Shown in pieces: positions 1 through 10,201 of a stretch of 54,802 nt of DNA. Made by a program: the position numbers and the translations under genes. The DNA comes from Novosphingobium sp. Its GTDB lineage: Bacteria > Pseudomonadota > Alphaproteobacteria > Sphingomonadales > Sphingomonadaceae. The notes under the pieces are model-generated. The model saw nothing but the letters and a program-made list of their open reading frames with translations, did not search any database and was not told the origin of the DNA. The stretch is from assembly GCF_025351285.1 (NCBI RefSeq), contig NZ_JANXWG010000034.1:1-54802 (forward strand). Reading direction: 5' to 3'. The stretch's first letter is position 1; the number at the start of each line of letters is the position of its first letter.

Positions 1-2569
<2,569 letters not shown>

Positions 2570-2574
2570 CGGCG

Positions 2575-3624
2575 TCAGGCTCGGAACAGGCCGCGCTTGC
2601 CGAACAACGGCGCGCGTTCAGCCATCTGGCTGGGCAGCGAATGATAGCGGCCGATACGTGAGACTTCGGCAGTCGAACCGAACACCAGCGGGGTGCGCTG
2701 GTGCAGCGCGGTTGCGGCAACATCGAGGATCGGTTCGATGCCGTCTGTGGCCAAACCTCCGGCCTGTTCGACCAGCATCGCGATCGGATGCGCCTCATAA
2801 ACCAGCCGCAACCGCCCATGCGCATAGCCGCGCCGCTTGTCGCCGGGATAGAGGAACACCCCGCCGCGCACGAAGATGCGGTAGGCCTCGGCCACCAGCG
2901 AGGCGATCCAGCGCATGTTGAATTCGCTTTCGCGAGGCCCGTGGCCACCCTTGATGCAATCGTCGAAATAGAGCCGCACGCTTTCATCCCAATGCCGGTA
3001 GTTGGACGCGTTGATCGCGAATTCGCGGGTCTTGCGCGAGATCGCCACTGACGGCATCGCAAGGTTGAAGCCGCCCTCCGCGCGCGAATAAACGAAGATC
3101 TGGGTGCCGTGCCCGAGCGTGAGCACCAGCGCGGTCTGCGGACCGTAGATCAGAAAACCCGCGGCGATTTGCTCACGGCCCGAGCGCAGGAACGGCGCGA
3201 GCGCATCGGCCGAGGTTTCAACGGTGATCGGCCGGATCGAAAAGATCGTGCCGATCGGCACGTTGGTATCGATATTCGATGATCCATCGAGCGGATCGAT
3301 TGCCAGCGCCAGCGGGCGGTCGGTGCCGATCTTCACCGGCTCGGCCAGTTCTTCGGAGGCATAGAGCCCGACCGGCGATTCGGTAACCGCGGTCAGAAAC
3401 CGTTCGTCGGCCAGCAGATCGAGCCCGCGCTGGCTATCGCCATCGCTGTTTGCGGCACCGATCGCATCGGCCAGTGCGCCACCCGTTGCACCTTCGGCGA
3501 TCGTTTCGGCAATGCCGACACCGGTTTGGGCAAGCAGGGCGATCGTTGCGGCGACGGCTGCGGCGTGATCTGCGCCCGATGTGGCATGGCGAGCGAGATG
3601 CGCGTCAAGGCTTCGCTCGATCAT
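2575..3624 (-). CDS. cbbF: Class I fructose-1,6-bisphosphatase (likely also SBPase)
   Basis: Hydrolyses fructose-1,6-bisphosphate, and in autotrophs usually sedoheptulose-1,7-bisphosphate, in RuBP regeneration. The metal-binding signature DPLDGSSNID lies at residues 110-119, and FLYPGDKR with EAHPIAMLVEQAGG are standard for the C-terminal half. The open frame extends upstream to 3678, but the ATG at 3624 was chosen because GGGAGAG sits 6 nt before it and MIERSLDAHL looks like a normal N terminus; this gives 349 residues. It is the first gene of the cbb operon and diverges from cbbR, with LysR-type inverted repeats between them. Dual FBP/SBP specificity is inferred from context only. Confidence 0.95.
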   Translation of the reverse strand: MIERSLDAHLARHATSGADHAAAVAATIALLAQTGVGIAETIAEGATGGALADAIGAANSDGDSQRGLDLLADERFLTAVTESPVGLYASEELAEPVKIGTDRPLALAIDPLDGSSNIDTNVPIGTIFSIRPITVETSADALAPFLRSGREQIAAGFLIYGPQTALVLTLGHGTQIFVYSRAEGGFNLAMPSVAISRKTREFAINASNYRHWDESVRLYFDDCIKGGHGPRESEFNMRWIASLVAEAYRIFVRGGVFLYPGDKRRGYAHGRLRLVYEAHPIAMLVEQAGGLATDGIEPILDVAATALHQRTPLVFGSTAEVSRIGRYHSLPSQMAERAPLFGKRGLFRA

Positions 3625-3684
3625 CCGACTCTCCCACCCGGCGGCCTGTTTGACGCTCGGTTGAGTGCAGAAAGCCATCGTGCT

Positions 3685-3728
3685 TGAATTTGGTAAAGTT
3701 CATTATCTTGACATTGTGAATAAACTTT
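3685..3728. promoter_or_regulatory. Probable CbbR operator and promoter region between cbbF and cbbR
   Basis: The cbbF-cbbR gap holds TGAA (3685-3688)...TTCA (3699-3702) and then TGAA (3717-3720). AAAGTT (3695-3700) pairs with AACTTT (3723-3728). This interrupted dyad of T-rich/A-rich halves is what LysR-type activators bind in front of the operon they control. A TTGACA (3708-3713) on the plus strand may be a -35 element for cbbR; no convincing -10 follows. The assignment rests on repeat structure and on the divergent arrangement. Confidence 0.45.
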
Positions 3729-3742
3729 CCTTAGTCTGCGCG

Positions 3743-4663
3743 GTGCGCCAGATAACCCTCCGCCAGTTGCGCGCCGTGCTTGCGGTCAATCGGCTGGGCA
3801 AGATCAACCTGGCCGCGCGCGAACTGGGCCTGACCCCGTCGGCGGTCACCCTGCAGATCCAGCAAGCCGAAGCCGAACTGGAAAGCGCGCTGTTCGACCG
3901 CACGCGCGACGGCTTTCGCGCCACCACCGCCGGCCTTGCAGTGATCGCGGCTGCGCAAGCCATCGACGCGCGGCTCAACCAGCTTGCCGACGAACTGATC
4001 GGGGTGCGCGAGTCGGGGCGCGGCATCCTGCGGTTCGGCGCGGTGTCGACTGCCAAGTACTTCGCTCCCGCGCTGGCTGCGGCATTCATGGCCGAATTTC
4101 CCGGCATCGAAGTGCGGCTGCGGATCGGCAACCGCGCCGCGATCGTGACCGATCTTGCCGAACGCAATGTCGATGTGGCGCTGATGGGGCGCCCGCCATG
4201 GCAGGTTGCGGTGCAATCGTTCCTGATCGGCGAACATCCGCTGGTGATCATCGCTGCACCCGGCCACCCGCTGACCGCCGACCGCCACATTTCCAAGCGC
4301 CGGATTGCCGGGGAAACGTTCCTGGTGCGTGAGCACGGCTCGGGCACGCGCAGTTCGCTCGAACTGTTCTTTGCCGACGTACCCGGCCGGACCGATCGGC
4401 TGGGCCCCGAATTCGGGTCGAACGAATCGATCAAGCAGGCGGTGATGGCCGGGCTCGGCGTGGCGTTCATTTCGGCGCATACGATCGCCACCGAAGTCGA
4501 ACTGGGCCGGCTGGTCATTCTCGACGTGACCGACACGCCGGTGCGGCGACAGTGGTTTACCGTCAACCTGCTCGATCGCTCATCGTCACCGGCGATGGCC
4601 GCGTTCGGTGATTTCGTATCGCGACGCGGCGCCGAATTCCTGCCGGCCGTAGCGCGGGCTTGA
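3743..4663 (+). CDS. cbbR: LysR-family regulator of the Calvin cycle
   Basis: Transcription factor expected to sense Calvin-cycle metabolites and activate the divergent cbb operon. The N-terminal winged HTH reads TLRQLRAVLAVNRLG then LAARELGLTPSAVTLQIQQ, a pattern typical of CbbR. The periplasmic-binding-protein-like effector domain follows (VRLRIGNRA; HPLVIIAAPGHPL; VREHGSGTR; GSNESIKQAVMAGLGVAFIS). The open frame reaches back to 3665, but that would put the operator repeats inside the gene. GTG at 3743 gives the normal 306 residues and places TLRQLR at residue 4; it has no good Shine-Dalgarno, so the start is uncertain. It ends 7 bp from the convergent AppA-like gene. Confidence 0.88.
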   Translation: MRQITLRQLRAVLAVNRLGKINLAARELGLTPSAVTLQIQQAEAELESALFDRTRDGFRATTAGLAVIAAAQAIDARLNQLADELIGVRESGRGILRFGAVSTAKYFAPALAAAFMAEFPGIEVRLRIGNRAAIVTDLAERNVDVALMGRPPWQVAVQSFLIGEHPLVIIAAPGHPLTADRHISKRRIAGETFLVREHGSGTRSSLELFFADVPGRTDRLGPEFGSNESIKQAVMAGLGVAFISAHTIATEVELGRLVILDVTDTPVRRQWFTVNLLDRSSSPAMAAFGDFVSRRGAEFLPAVARA

Positions 4664-4670
4664 AGCCAGA

Positions 4671-5723
4671 TCAGCTTCGCGTTCGGCGCTGCTCGATCAG
4701 TTTGGCCAAGGGCACGCTGGTCCCCGCAGCGCTGAGGCGTGCGTGATCGGCGCCGACCGAACGCGCCGTCGCGGCAGCTTCGGCGAACAAGCGGCCGCCG
4801 ACCGACACCACCAGCATTTCATCGGGCGAAGCGGCGCGGCATTTCTCGATTGTATCGCGCAGCCTGACCAGCGCATGATGGCGTGGCAGGGCTTCGGACA
4901 AGGCAATATCCACCGCGTCGGGCCGCTGCGCAAGAAGCTGCCTGGCCAGCGATTCGTCGGTGTCCGGAAACGCGATATCGACCGACCATCCGGCATTGCC
5001 GAACACATCGCTCAGCAAGCTCGATCCCAGCATGTGCGGTTCACCCGGCGCCGTGACCAGCAGGATGCTGTAGCGGCTTTGGCGGATGCTGTCAGCCGGT
5101 CGCGAATGGACCGCGTGGCCGGCAAGTTGCAACATGCTGAGCGCAATGGTCAAGTCGACCTCGCAGCAATCGTCGGCCAGCCACGCATCGCCCAATGCGC
5201 GCGCGGTGGGTTCGAGCAGGTGGCGGACCAGTGCATCGCCAACCCAGCCTTGCGCGATCAGATCGGCAATCAGCGCGTTGAGCTTGCCGTCATCGCCATC
5301 GAGCGCGAACCGCGCGGTTGCCGGCACATGGTCGACCAGCGAAATCGACGCTTTCTTGACGGCCGGCGCGCGCTGATCGTTCCCGCCCCGGCGATCGTAA
5401 AGCTGCATGTCCCAGCCCGAAAACAGTCGTGATGGCACGATATGCTGGCTGAGCAGCTCGATCTGTCCGTGGCGCGGGTCACGCTTGATCGCCGACCACA
5501 GCCGTTCAACCGCATCGGGCGGTCCTTCGAGCGTCTGCAAATATCGCCCGCTGTCGTAAAGCAACATACCGGTGATGCCGACGTTGTGATTCCGTCCTCT
5601 GGCTTCGGCAATCAGTGATTCGAGTTCGGTTGCCGACGGCACCGGCGCGGCTTCGCTGCGGTACGTCAGGCTGGCCATCCAGTCGATCGACTCGGCTCCA
5701 CCGCGTTCTGTTTGTGTCAGCAA
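4671..5723 (-). CDS. appA: AppA-like BLUF + SCHIC (cobalamin/haem-type) anti-repressor
   Basis: Blue-light and probably redox sensor expected to relieve PpsR repression of photosynthesis genes. Residues 16-110 are a BLUF flavin domain; residues ~150-345 are a vitamin-B12-binding-like SCHIC domain with GEPHMLGSSL near residue 230 and VVSVGGRLF near the end. With the TTG start at 5723 (AGGAGGG 4-5 nt upstream), the photoactive residues fall at Y21, N45, Q63, W104 and M106, the same numbers as in Rhodobacter AppA. That coincidence also supports the start. At 350 residues it is shorter than AppA (about 450) and lacks its cysteine-rich tail. It is convergent with cbbR and near ppsR/aerR. The domains are certain; binding of PpsR is inferred. 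A generic BLUF-B12 sensor with another partner is the alternative. Confidence 0.85.
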   Translation of the reverse strand: MLTQTERGGAESIDWMASLTYRSEAAPVPSATELESLIAEARGRNHNVGITGMLLYDSGRYLQTLEGPPDAVERLWSAIKRDPRHGQIELLSQHIVPSRLFSGWDMQLYDRRGGNDQRAPAVKKASISLVDHVPATARFALDGDDGKLNALIADLIAQGWVGDALVRHLLEPTARALGDAWLADDCCEVDLTIALSMLQLAGHAVHSRPADSIRQSRYSILLVTAPGEPHMLGSSLLSDVFGNAGWSVDIAFPDTDESLARQLLAQRPDAVDIALSEALPRHHALVRLRDTIEKCRAASPDEMLVVSVGGRLFAEAAATARSVGADHARLSAAGTSVPLAKLIEQRRTRS

Positions 5724-6261
5724 TGCACCCTCCTCGCCAAGGCGGGAATGCCGAAAGACAACTGCAATTCCGGACCGTTGTCCCCGGAACCAGGCTGTTA
5801 CCCGGTGCCGGGCAAATTGCCCTGTCAGTTGACCCGGCGGACTTCCCCGCTCCACTCGCCCTTTTTTTGCGCAGCATCGATATTCGTTTGCAGGCATGCC
5901 GGTTTCAAACCGAAAGTGCTGCGCACGGCGGGCATTTTCACGTGTGAGATTGGTCAGCCCATACTCAAGAAATCCACCAAGCCTATCCCCTCGTCAAGCT
6001 CGAATCTGAACGGGCGCTGTGAATCGGGCCGTCAAGCCGTGCGCTCGTCATGCGTTTCATCGGATGACGGCGGAAAACCACGGTCGATGGCCGACGTGCC
6101 CTTAAGTGCAATCGCGCACTGGTCAGTGGTTTCGCGCCGGTGCAACGCAAATCCGGAGCGCATATTTTTCTTGGATATGTCGAACGTAACCAATATTGGA
6201 CAGTCTGGAAGTGCGGGTTGTTAACGGAGCCTGGCAAGGGCTCTTCACTGGAGAGAACACG
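5724..6261. other. 538-bp non-coding interval between appA and the cytochrome c gene
   Basis: No reading frame here looks like protein. The long plus-strand frame at 5712-6224 has a cysteine/serine-rich, low-quality composition and opposes the appA start. The interval should hold the promoters of the two divergent genes. I see a perfect 10-bp palindrome CCAATATTGG at 6190-6199, 62 bp before the cytochrome start, and a short T-run near 5865. No TGT-N12-ACA PpsR site was found. A small RNA cannot be excluded by eye. Confidence 0.5.
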
Positions 6262-6825
6262 ATGATGCAATCTGGAACGAAAGTGCGTTCGGCCGGAGCG
6301 AAAATGCGGTTAGGCGGATTGGCGCTCGCTATGTCGGGCCTGTTGATCGCCGGCTGTGCCAAAAAGGAAGACTCAGCCGATACGGCCGATACCACGCCTG
6401 CGGCCGCGACCACCACGCAGGCTGCAGATGCTGCTGCCGCACCCGCCGCTGCTCCAGCCGCAGCCGCTGTTGCCGCGGACAACACCGACACGGTCAGCGG
6501 CGTGAAGCTCGCCAGCTATACCGGTGACGCGGCGGCCGGCAAAACCGACTTCGCGATCTGCATGACCTGCCACGCGATCGAAGCGGGCGTAAACAAGATC
6601 GGGCCGTCGCTGCATGGCGTCGTGGGCCGCAAGGCGGGCTCGATCGCTGGTTTCACGTATTCAGCAGCCAACAAGAACAGCGGCATCACCTGGTCGCCCG
6701 AGAAGCTGTTCCAGTACCTCGAAGGTCCGCAGCGCGTCGTGCCGGGCACGAAAATGAGCTATGCCGGCCTCACCGATCCGCAAAAACGCGCGGACGTGAT
6801 CGCTTACCTCAAGACCCAGAGCTGA
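6262..6825 (+). CDS. Lipoprotein class I cytochrome c (c2-like), probable electron carrier to the reaction centre
   Basis: Membrane-tethered monohaem cytochrome. The signal peptide ends in lipobox LIAGC (Cys32). An Ala/Pro/Thr-rich linker spans residues ~45-75. The C-terminal domain has haem motif CMTCH (100-104) and axial methionine in PGTKM (165), with GPSLHGVVGR and FTYSAANK typical of cytochrome c2/mitochondrial-type c. The ATG at 6262 follows GGAGAG by 6 nt; a second ATG lies at 6265. It is 187 residues long. Position beside the PGC and c2-like architecture suggest it shuttles electrons between bc1 and PufC/reaction centre, like cytochrome cy in other species. A respiratory role toward an oxidase is equally possible. 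Confidence 0.88.
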   Translation: MMQSGTKVRSAGAKMRLGGLALAMSGLLIAGCAKKEDSADTADTTPAAATTTQAADAAAAPAAAPAAAAVAADNTDTVSGVKLASYTGDAAAGKTDFAICMTCHAIEAGVNKIGPSLHGVVGRKAGSIAGFTYSAANKNSGITWSPEKLFQYLEGPQRVVPGTKMSYAGLTDPQKRADVIAYLKTQS

Positions 6826-6832
6826 TGAGAAT

Positions 6833-6858
6833 CGCCCGGCGGCTACGGTCGTCGGGCG
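6833..6858. terminator. Hairpin between convergent cytochrome c and small membrane protein genes
   Basis: CGCCCGGCGG (6833-6842) pairs with TCGTCGGGCG (6849-6858), six GC pairs plus wobble pairs, around a 6-nt loop. It sits directly after the cytochrome stop and touches the stop of the convergent gene. A short T-rich stretch follows on the plus strand. It could end transcription from both sides. Confidence 0.55.
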
Positions 6859-7116
6859 TTACTTTTGCTGGCGTGACCGCCGCGCCAGATCGGCGAGATT
6901 GAGCGGGAACGACGCCAGCAGCGGCAGCGCAATCCAGCACCAATCGAGCCCCACCAGCGCCCCCCGCAACGCCAGCAGCATCAGCGCCCCCGGCCCCAGG
7001 CACAGCAGCGCATCGCTTGCCCGCCAGCGCAGCCGGCCCACCAGCCAGGCGAACTCGATCCCGATCACCAGCAGCACGAAATCCACGGCATGGCCGCTGG
7101 TGAACAACCAGGTCAT
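6859..7116 (-). CDS. Small hypothetical membrane protein (about 3 TM helices)
   Basis: I do not recognise this 85-residue protein. It is almost entirely hydrophobic: segments around HAVDFVLLVIGIEFAWLVG, ALLCLGPGALMLLALRGALV and CWIALPLLASFPLNLADLA could form three helices, with a basic tail RRSRQQK. The ATG at 7116 was chosen because upstream codons run back into tspO; there is no strong Shine-Dalgarno. It is last in the bchG-carrier-bchP-tspO series and ends at a shared terminator. The coding call rests on position, composition and a clean stop, so the confidence is moderate. Confidence 0.6.
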   Translation of the reverse strand: MTWLFTSGHAVDFVLLVIGIEFAWLVGRLRWRASDALLCLGPGALMLLALRGALVGLDWCWIALPLLASFPLNLADLARRSRQQK

Positions 7117-7151
7117 CGCGTCATTGATGGCCCGAGTGTCAATTGATTTGG

Positions 7152-7634
7152 TCAGGGAAACGGTCCGTTCAGGTGGACGATCGTCATGTTGAGGTAGCCC
7201 GCGAAAGTCACCCACATCAGGTACGGCAGCAAAAGCACGGCCCCGCCCATCGATCGGCGCCAGATCAGCACGATCAGCGCCGCCACCGACAGCCACAGCG
7301 CGATCGATTCGATCATCGCCCAATCGGGCCGGTGCAGCCGGAAGAACAGCAGGCTCCACAGGATATTGAGGAAGCCGTTGAGCGCGAACATGCCCAGCAG
7401 CCATTCACGCTCGCGCCAATTGGCAGCAGCAAGCCAGCCGGCCACCCCGGCCAGCGCACTGAGCGCATAGATTGCGGTCCACGCCACGCCGTAAGCAGCA
7501 TCGGGCGGCGCCCAGCGCGGCTGGACCAGGCCGTGATACCACGGGCCGATCTCGGTGATCGTGGCGCCCAGCACCGCGATGATCGACGCCGCAAGAAAGG
7601 CGATGACGATGGGAAACAGCCAGGCACGGCTCAT
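7152..7634 (-). CDS. tspO: TspO/MBR family protein (copy 1)
   Basis: Tryptophan-rich sensory protein/translocator homologue, a five-helix membrane protein that binds porphyrins. In Rhodobacter it damps photosynthesis-gene expression, probably through tetrapyrrole traffic. Family marks are ITEIGPWYHGLVQPRWAPP near the N terminus, AWTAIYALSALAGVAGW, NGFLNILWSLLFF and LLLPYLMWVTFAGYLN. The 160 residues are the normal length. It starts 6 nt after the bchP stop, so it is in the same transcript. A second paralogue sits at 46521-46991 in this window. Confidence 0.93.
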   Translation of the reverse strand: MSRAWLFPIVIAFLAASIIAVLGATITEIGPWYHGLVQPRWAPPDAAYGVAWTAIYALSALAGVAGWLAAANWREREWLLGMFALNGFLNILWSLLFFRLHRPDWAMIESIALWLSVAALIVLIWRRSMGGAVLLLPYLMWVTFAGYLNMTIVHLNGPFP

Positions 7635-7640
7635 CTCGGG

Positions 7641-8855
7641 TCAGGCCGCAGTCTGGAGCAGATGGCGCATATCCTTGACGAAAATACGCAAGTACGCGAG
7701 CGGTTTGGCATAGACGAGTTGCTTGTTCATGTAGGCCGGCCAGATCAGGTTCTGCACATCGCGGTCCTCGCACATCGTAACGAAGCGCTCACGACGCCGG
7801 TCGTTGCGATACCAGAAATATTGCATGATCCCAAGAATCCAGAACACCCGCCCATGCGCACGCATGAAGCGGCGGCGGGCCTGCGCCAGCGCCTTGGGGT
7901 TGCCCGTGACCAGGAATTTGCCCGCCGCGCCGGCCGCCTCCTGGCCGGCCACCATGGCGTAATAGATGCCTTCGCCCGAAGCCGGCGCGACCACGCCGGC
8001 GGCGTCTCCGGTGACCAGCACGTCGCGGCCGTTGTCCCACTTGCGCAACGGGCGCAGCGGGATCGGCGCGCCTTCGGAACGGATCGTCTCGCAATCGGCC
8101 AGCCCTTCGCGCGCGCGCAGGCGGCTGACCGCATCGCGCAAACCGAAGCCCTTCTGCGCGCTGCCCACGCCCACGCTGGCGGTATCGCCGTGCGGGAACA
8201 CCCAGGCATAGAAATCGGGTGAGAGTTCTGCCTGGTAGAACACGTCGCATCGCCCGCGATCGAATGACGGATCGGCCAGCGCGGGGGAGCGGATGACCTC
8301 GTGGTATGCGAATACGCAAGGCATGCGTTCGGCATCGGCCAGCGTCGCGCGGGCCACGCGCGAGCGCGCGCCATCGGCGCCGATCACGCAACGCGCGGAA
8401 ACGCGGTGTTCTGCGCCATCGTCTAGCGCAGTATAGACCACCACCGCGCCGCCTGCGTGGTCGCGCTCGATCCGGTCGAACCGTCCGGTGCGGCGTTCGG
8501 CGCCCGCGGTTGCTGCCCGTTCGCGCAGCCACTCGTCGAAGCTGTCACGGTCGACCATACCGACGAAGCCTTCGTGATTGCCACCGCGATTGACCGGCAT
8601 GTCGACGACGTTGTCCGACGGCGCGATCATCCGCGCCGCCAACGCCCGGCCGACGATCAGATGATCGGGAATCGCGAAATCGCGGATCAGCCGGGGAGGG
8701 ATGGCCCCCCCGCAGGGCTTGGTGCGGCCGGCGCGGTCGAGCAGCAGCACGCGGTGGCCGGCTTTGGCGAGTTCGGTTGCCGCCGTGGCGCCAGCGGGGC
8801 CACCGCCGACAACGACGCAATCGTAGCTGTCGAAGCTGGCGTAGCTGTCGATCAT
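7641..8855 (-). CDS. bchP: Geranylgeranyl reductase, bacteriochlorophyll a side chain
   Basis: FAD-dependent reductase that saturates the geranylgeranyl tail of BChl to phytyl, the final step of BChl a synthesis. The N-terminal dinucleotide fold reads DCVVVGGGPAGATAATELA. Further family motifs are CGGAIPPRLI, the conserved VFPHGDTASVGVGS, and VTGDAAGVVAPASGEGIYYAM in the FAD-binding C-terminal half. The frame is open to 9056, but the ATG at 8855 overlaps the end of the preceding carrier gene by 4 bp and gives 404 residues, the usual BchP length. It works with BchG and the adjacent PucC-family carrier. Confidence 0.96.
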   Translation of the reverse strand: MIDSYASFDSYDCVVVGGGPAGATAATELAKAGHRVLLLDRAGRTKPCGGAIPPRLIRDFAIPDHLIVGRALAARMIAPSDNVVDMPVNRGGNHEGFVGMVDRDSFDEWLRERAATAGAERRTGRFDRIERDHAGGAVVVYTALDDGAEHRVSARCVIGADGARSRVARATLADAERMPCVFAYHEVIRSPALADPSFDRGRCDVFYQAELSPDFYAWVFPHGDTASVGVGSAQKGFGLRDAVSRLRAREGLADCETIRSEGAPIPLRPLRKWDNGRDVLVTGDAAGVVAPASGEGIYYAMVAGQEAAGAAGKFLVTGNPKALAQARRRFMRAHGRVFWILGIMQYFWYRNDRRRERFVTMCEDRDVQNLIWPAYMNKQLVYAKPLAYLRIFVKDMRHLLQTAA

Positions 8856-10201
8856 GCGAGCGACGGCACAGGCGGGGCACTTCGCGCACCGCTGCGCAGC
8901 ACGAGCGAGGCGGCGACGAGGAATAGCAACGCCTCGATCCCGAACACGATCGTGAACGTCTTGGGTGCCGAGCCTGTCAATGCCCGACCGACGTCGACTC
9001 CTACCGCGCCGATCAACCCGCCAAGCCCGAACGCGATTGCTTGCGCCGCACCCCACACGCCCATGCGGATGCCTTCGCGCCCGCCGCTACCAGAGGCGTC
9101 TCCGTTGGCACCCGCGAGCCCCATCATTGCCCCGATCGCCGCGACTGCGAACACGCCATTGGCAAAGCCCAGCGTGGCGATGTTGGCGGCCAGCGGCCAG
9201 CCTGCACCGACACGCGCGGCCATTGCAAGCCCGGCCAGCGCCATTGCAGACCCGATGCAGCCGCCGATGATCCACTTTCGCATGCCTTCGGGCGTGCGTT
9301 TGCCGAAGGCGCTGCCGCCCACGCCGACCAGGATCATGCCCGCCAAGACGCCCGCATGCTGCACGCCCGAAAGCTGGGTCGACTGACCCGGCGTGAACGC
9401 GAACAGCAGGCCGGCGAACGGTTCGAGGATCAGGTCCTGCATCGAATACGCCAGCATCGAGGTAAACACGAAAATGGTGAAGCGGCGCGCTTCGTCATCG
9501 GCCATCATCTCGCGCAGCGCCACGCCGAACGACGGGCCCGGGCCAAGGGCAAGGGCGCCCTCGGGGCCGGCCGCTGCGATCGGCGAGCGGCCTTCGACAC
9601 CCCACACCCCCAGCAAAGCCACCACGAACGCACCTATTGCAACGCCGCCCGCCACTCGTGCCAGGCGCGGCAACGAGAACGGATCGATCAGCGACCCGGC
9701 CACGCCGGCGGTGATCACGATGCCGGTGATCATCATGATCCATGTGATCGATGCCGCCGCCGCGCGCCGTTCGGGCACCACCCGCGTCGCCAAGAGTGCC
9801 AGCAACGAGGTGCCCGCCGCGCCAACCCCGGCGCCGATCATCGAAAACGCCAGCACCGCCAGCGCGAATCCCCAGCCCGAGCGCGCGGCAAGAAGGCCCA
9901 ATGCGGCAACTGAAAGCAACGCGCCCAGCGCCAGCGTGGCCATGCCCAGCACGATCCACGGCGTCCTCCGCCGGCCGCGATCCGAACCGTGGCCCCACAC
10001 CGGGCGCGAAAGCTGTACCGCATAATGCCAGGCCACTAGCCCCGCGGGCATGGCCGCGGGCAGCGCGTATTCGACCACCATTACGCGGTTTAGCAGCGAT
10101 GTGGCGAGCATGACGATCGCCCCGATCGCGCTCTGCACGAGGCCCAGACGGACGATCCCGAACCAGCCGAGCCCGGAACTGACTGGCGCTGCCGGGTTCA
10201 C
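8852..10201 (-). CDS. PucC/BCD-family MFS protein (ORF428 type, between bchG and bchP)
   Basis: Twelve-helix major-facilitator-like membrane protein of the bacteriochlorophyll-delivery family. Paralogues (PucC, LhaA, ORF428) help insert BChl into light-harvesting complexes. The start is GTG at 10201, overlapping the bchG stop as GTGA, giving 449 residues. Characteristic parts are RLGLVQSAIGAIVMLATSLLNRVMVVE at the N terminus, RPVWGHGSDRGRRRTPWI in the cytoplasmic loop, and MQDLILEPFAGLLF in the middle. The bchG-ORF428-bchP order is standard in proteobacterial PGCs. Its substrate specificity versus LhaA (22411-23925) cannot be told from sequence. Confidence 0.9.
   Translation of the reverse strand: MNPAAPVSSGLGWFGIVRLGLVQSAIGAIVMLATSLLNRVMVVEYALPAAMPAGLVAWHYAVQLSRPVWGHGSDRGRRRTPWIVLGMATLALGALLSVAALGLLAARSGWGFALAVLAFSMIGAGVGAAGTSLLALLATRVVPERRAAAASITWIMMITGIVITAGVAGSLIDPFSLPRLARVAGGVAIGAFVVALLGVWGVEGRSPIAAAGPEGALALGPGPSFGVALREMMADDEARRFTIFVFTSMLAYSMQDLILEPFAGLLFAFTPGQSTQLSGVQHAGVLAGMILVGVGGSAFGKRTPEGMRKWIIGGCIGSAMALAGLAMAARVGAGWPLAANIATLGFANGVFAVAAIGAMMGLAGANGDASGSGGREGIRMGVWGAAQAIAFGLGGLIGAVGVDVGRALTGSAPKTFTIVFGIEALLFLVAASLVLRSGARSAPPVPSLA

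Noticed and set aside
3665..3742. Longer N terminus for CbbR from ATG 3665
   Set aside because: It would add 26 residues absent from LysR proteins and include the operator-like repeats.
6190..6199. CCAATATTGG palindrome before the cytochrome gene as a PpsR or FNR site
   Set aside because: It matches neither TGT-N12-ACA nor TTGAT-N4-ATCAA; kept only as a note in the intergenic entry.
5712..6224. 170-codon plus-strand frame in the appA-cytochrome gap
   Set aside because: Composition is not protein-like, no Shine-Dalgarno, and it begins antisense to the appA start.
7117..7404. Longer version of the 85-residue membrane protein reaching into tspO
   Set aside because: The upstream residues are a frame-shifted reading of tspO.
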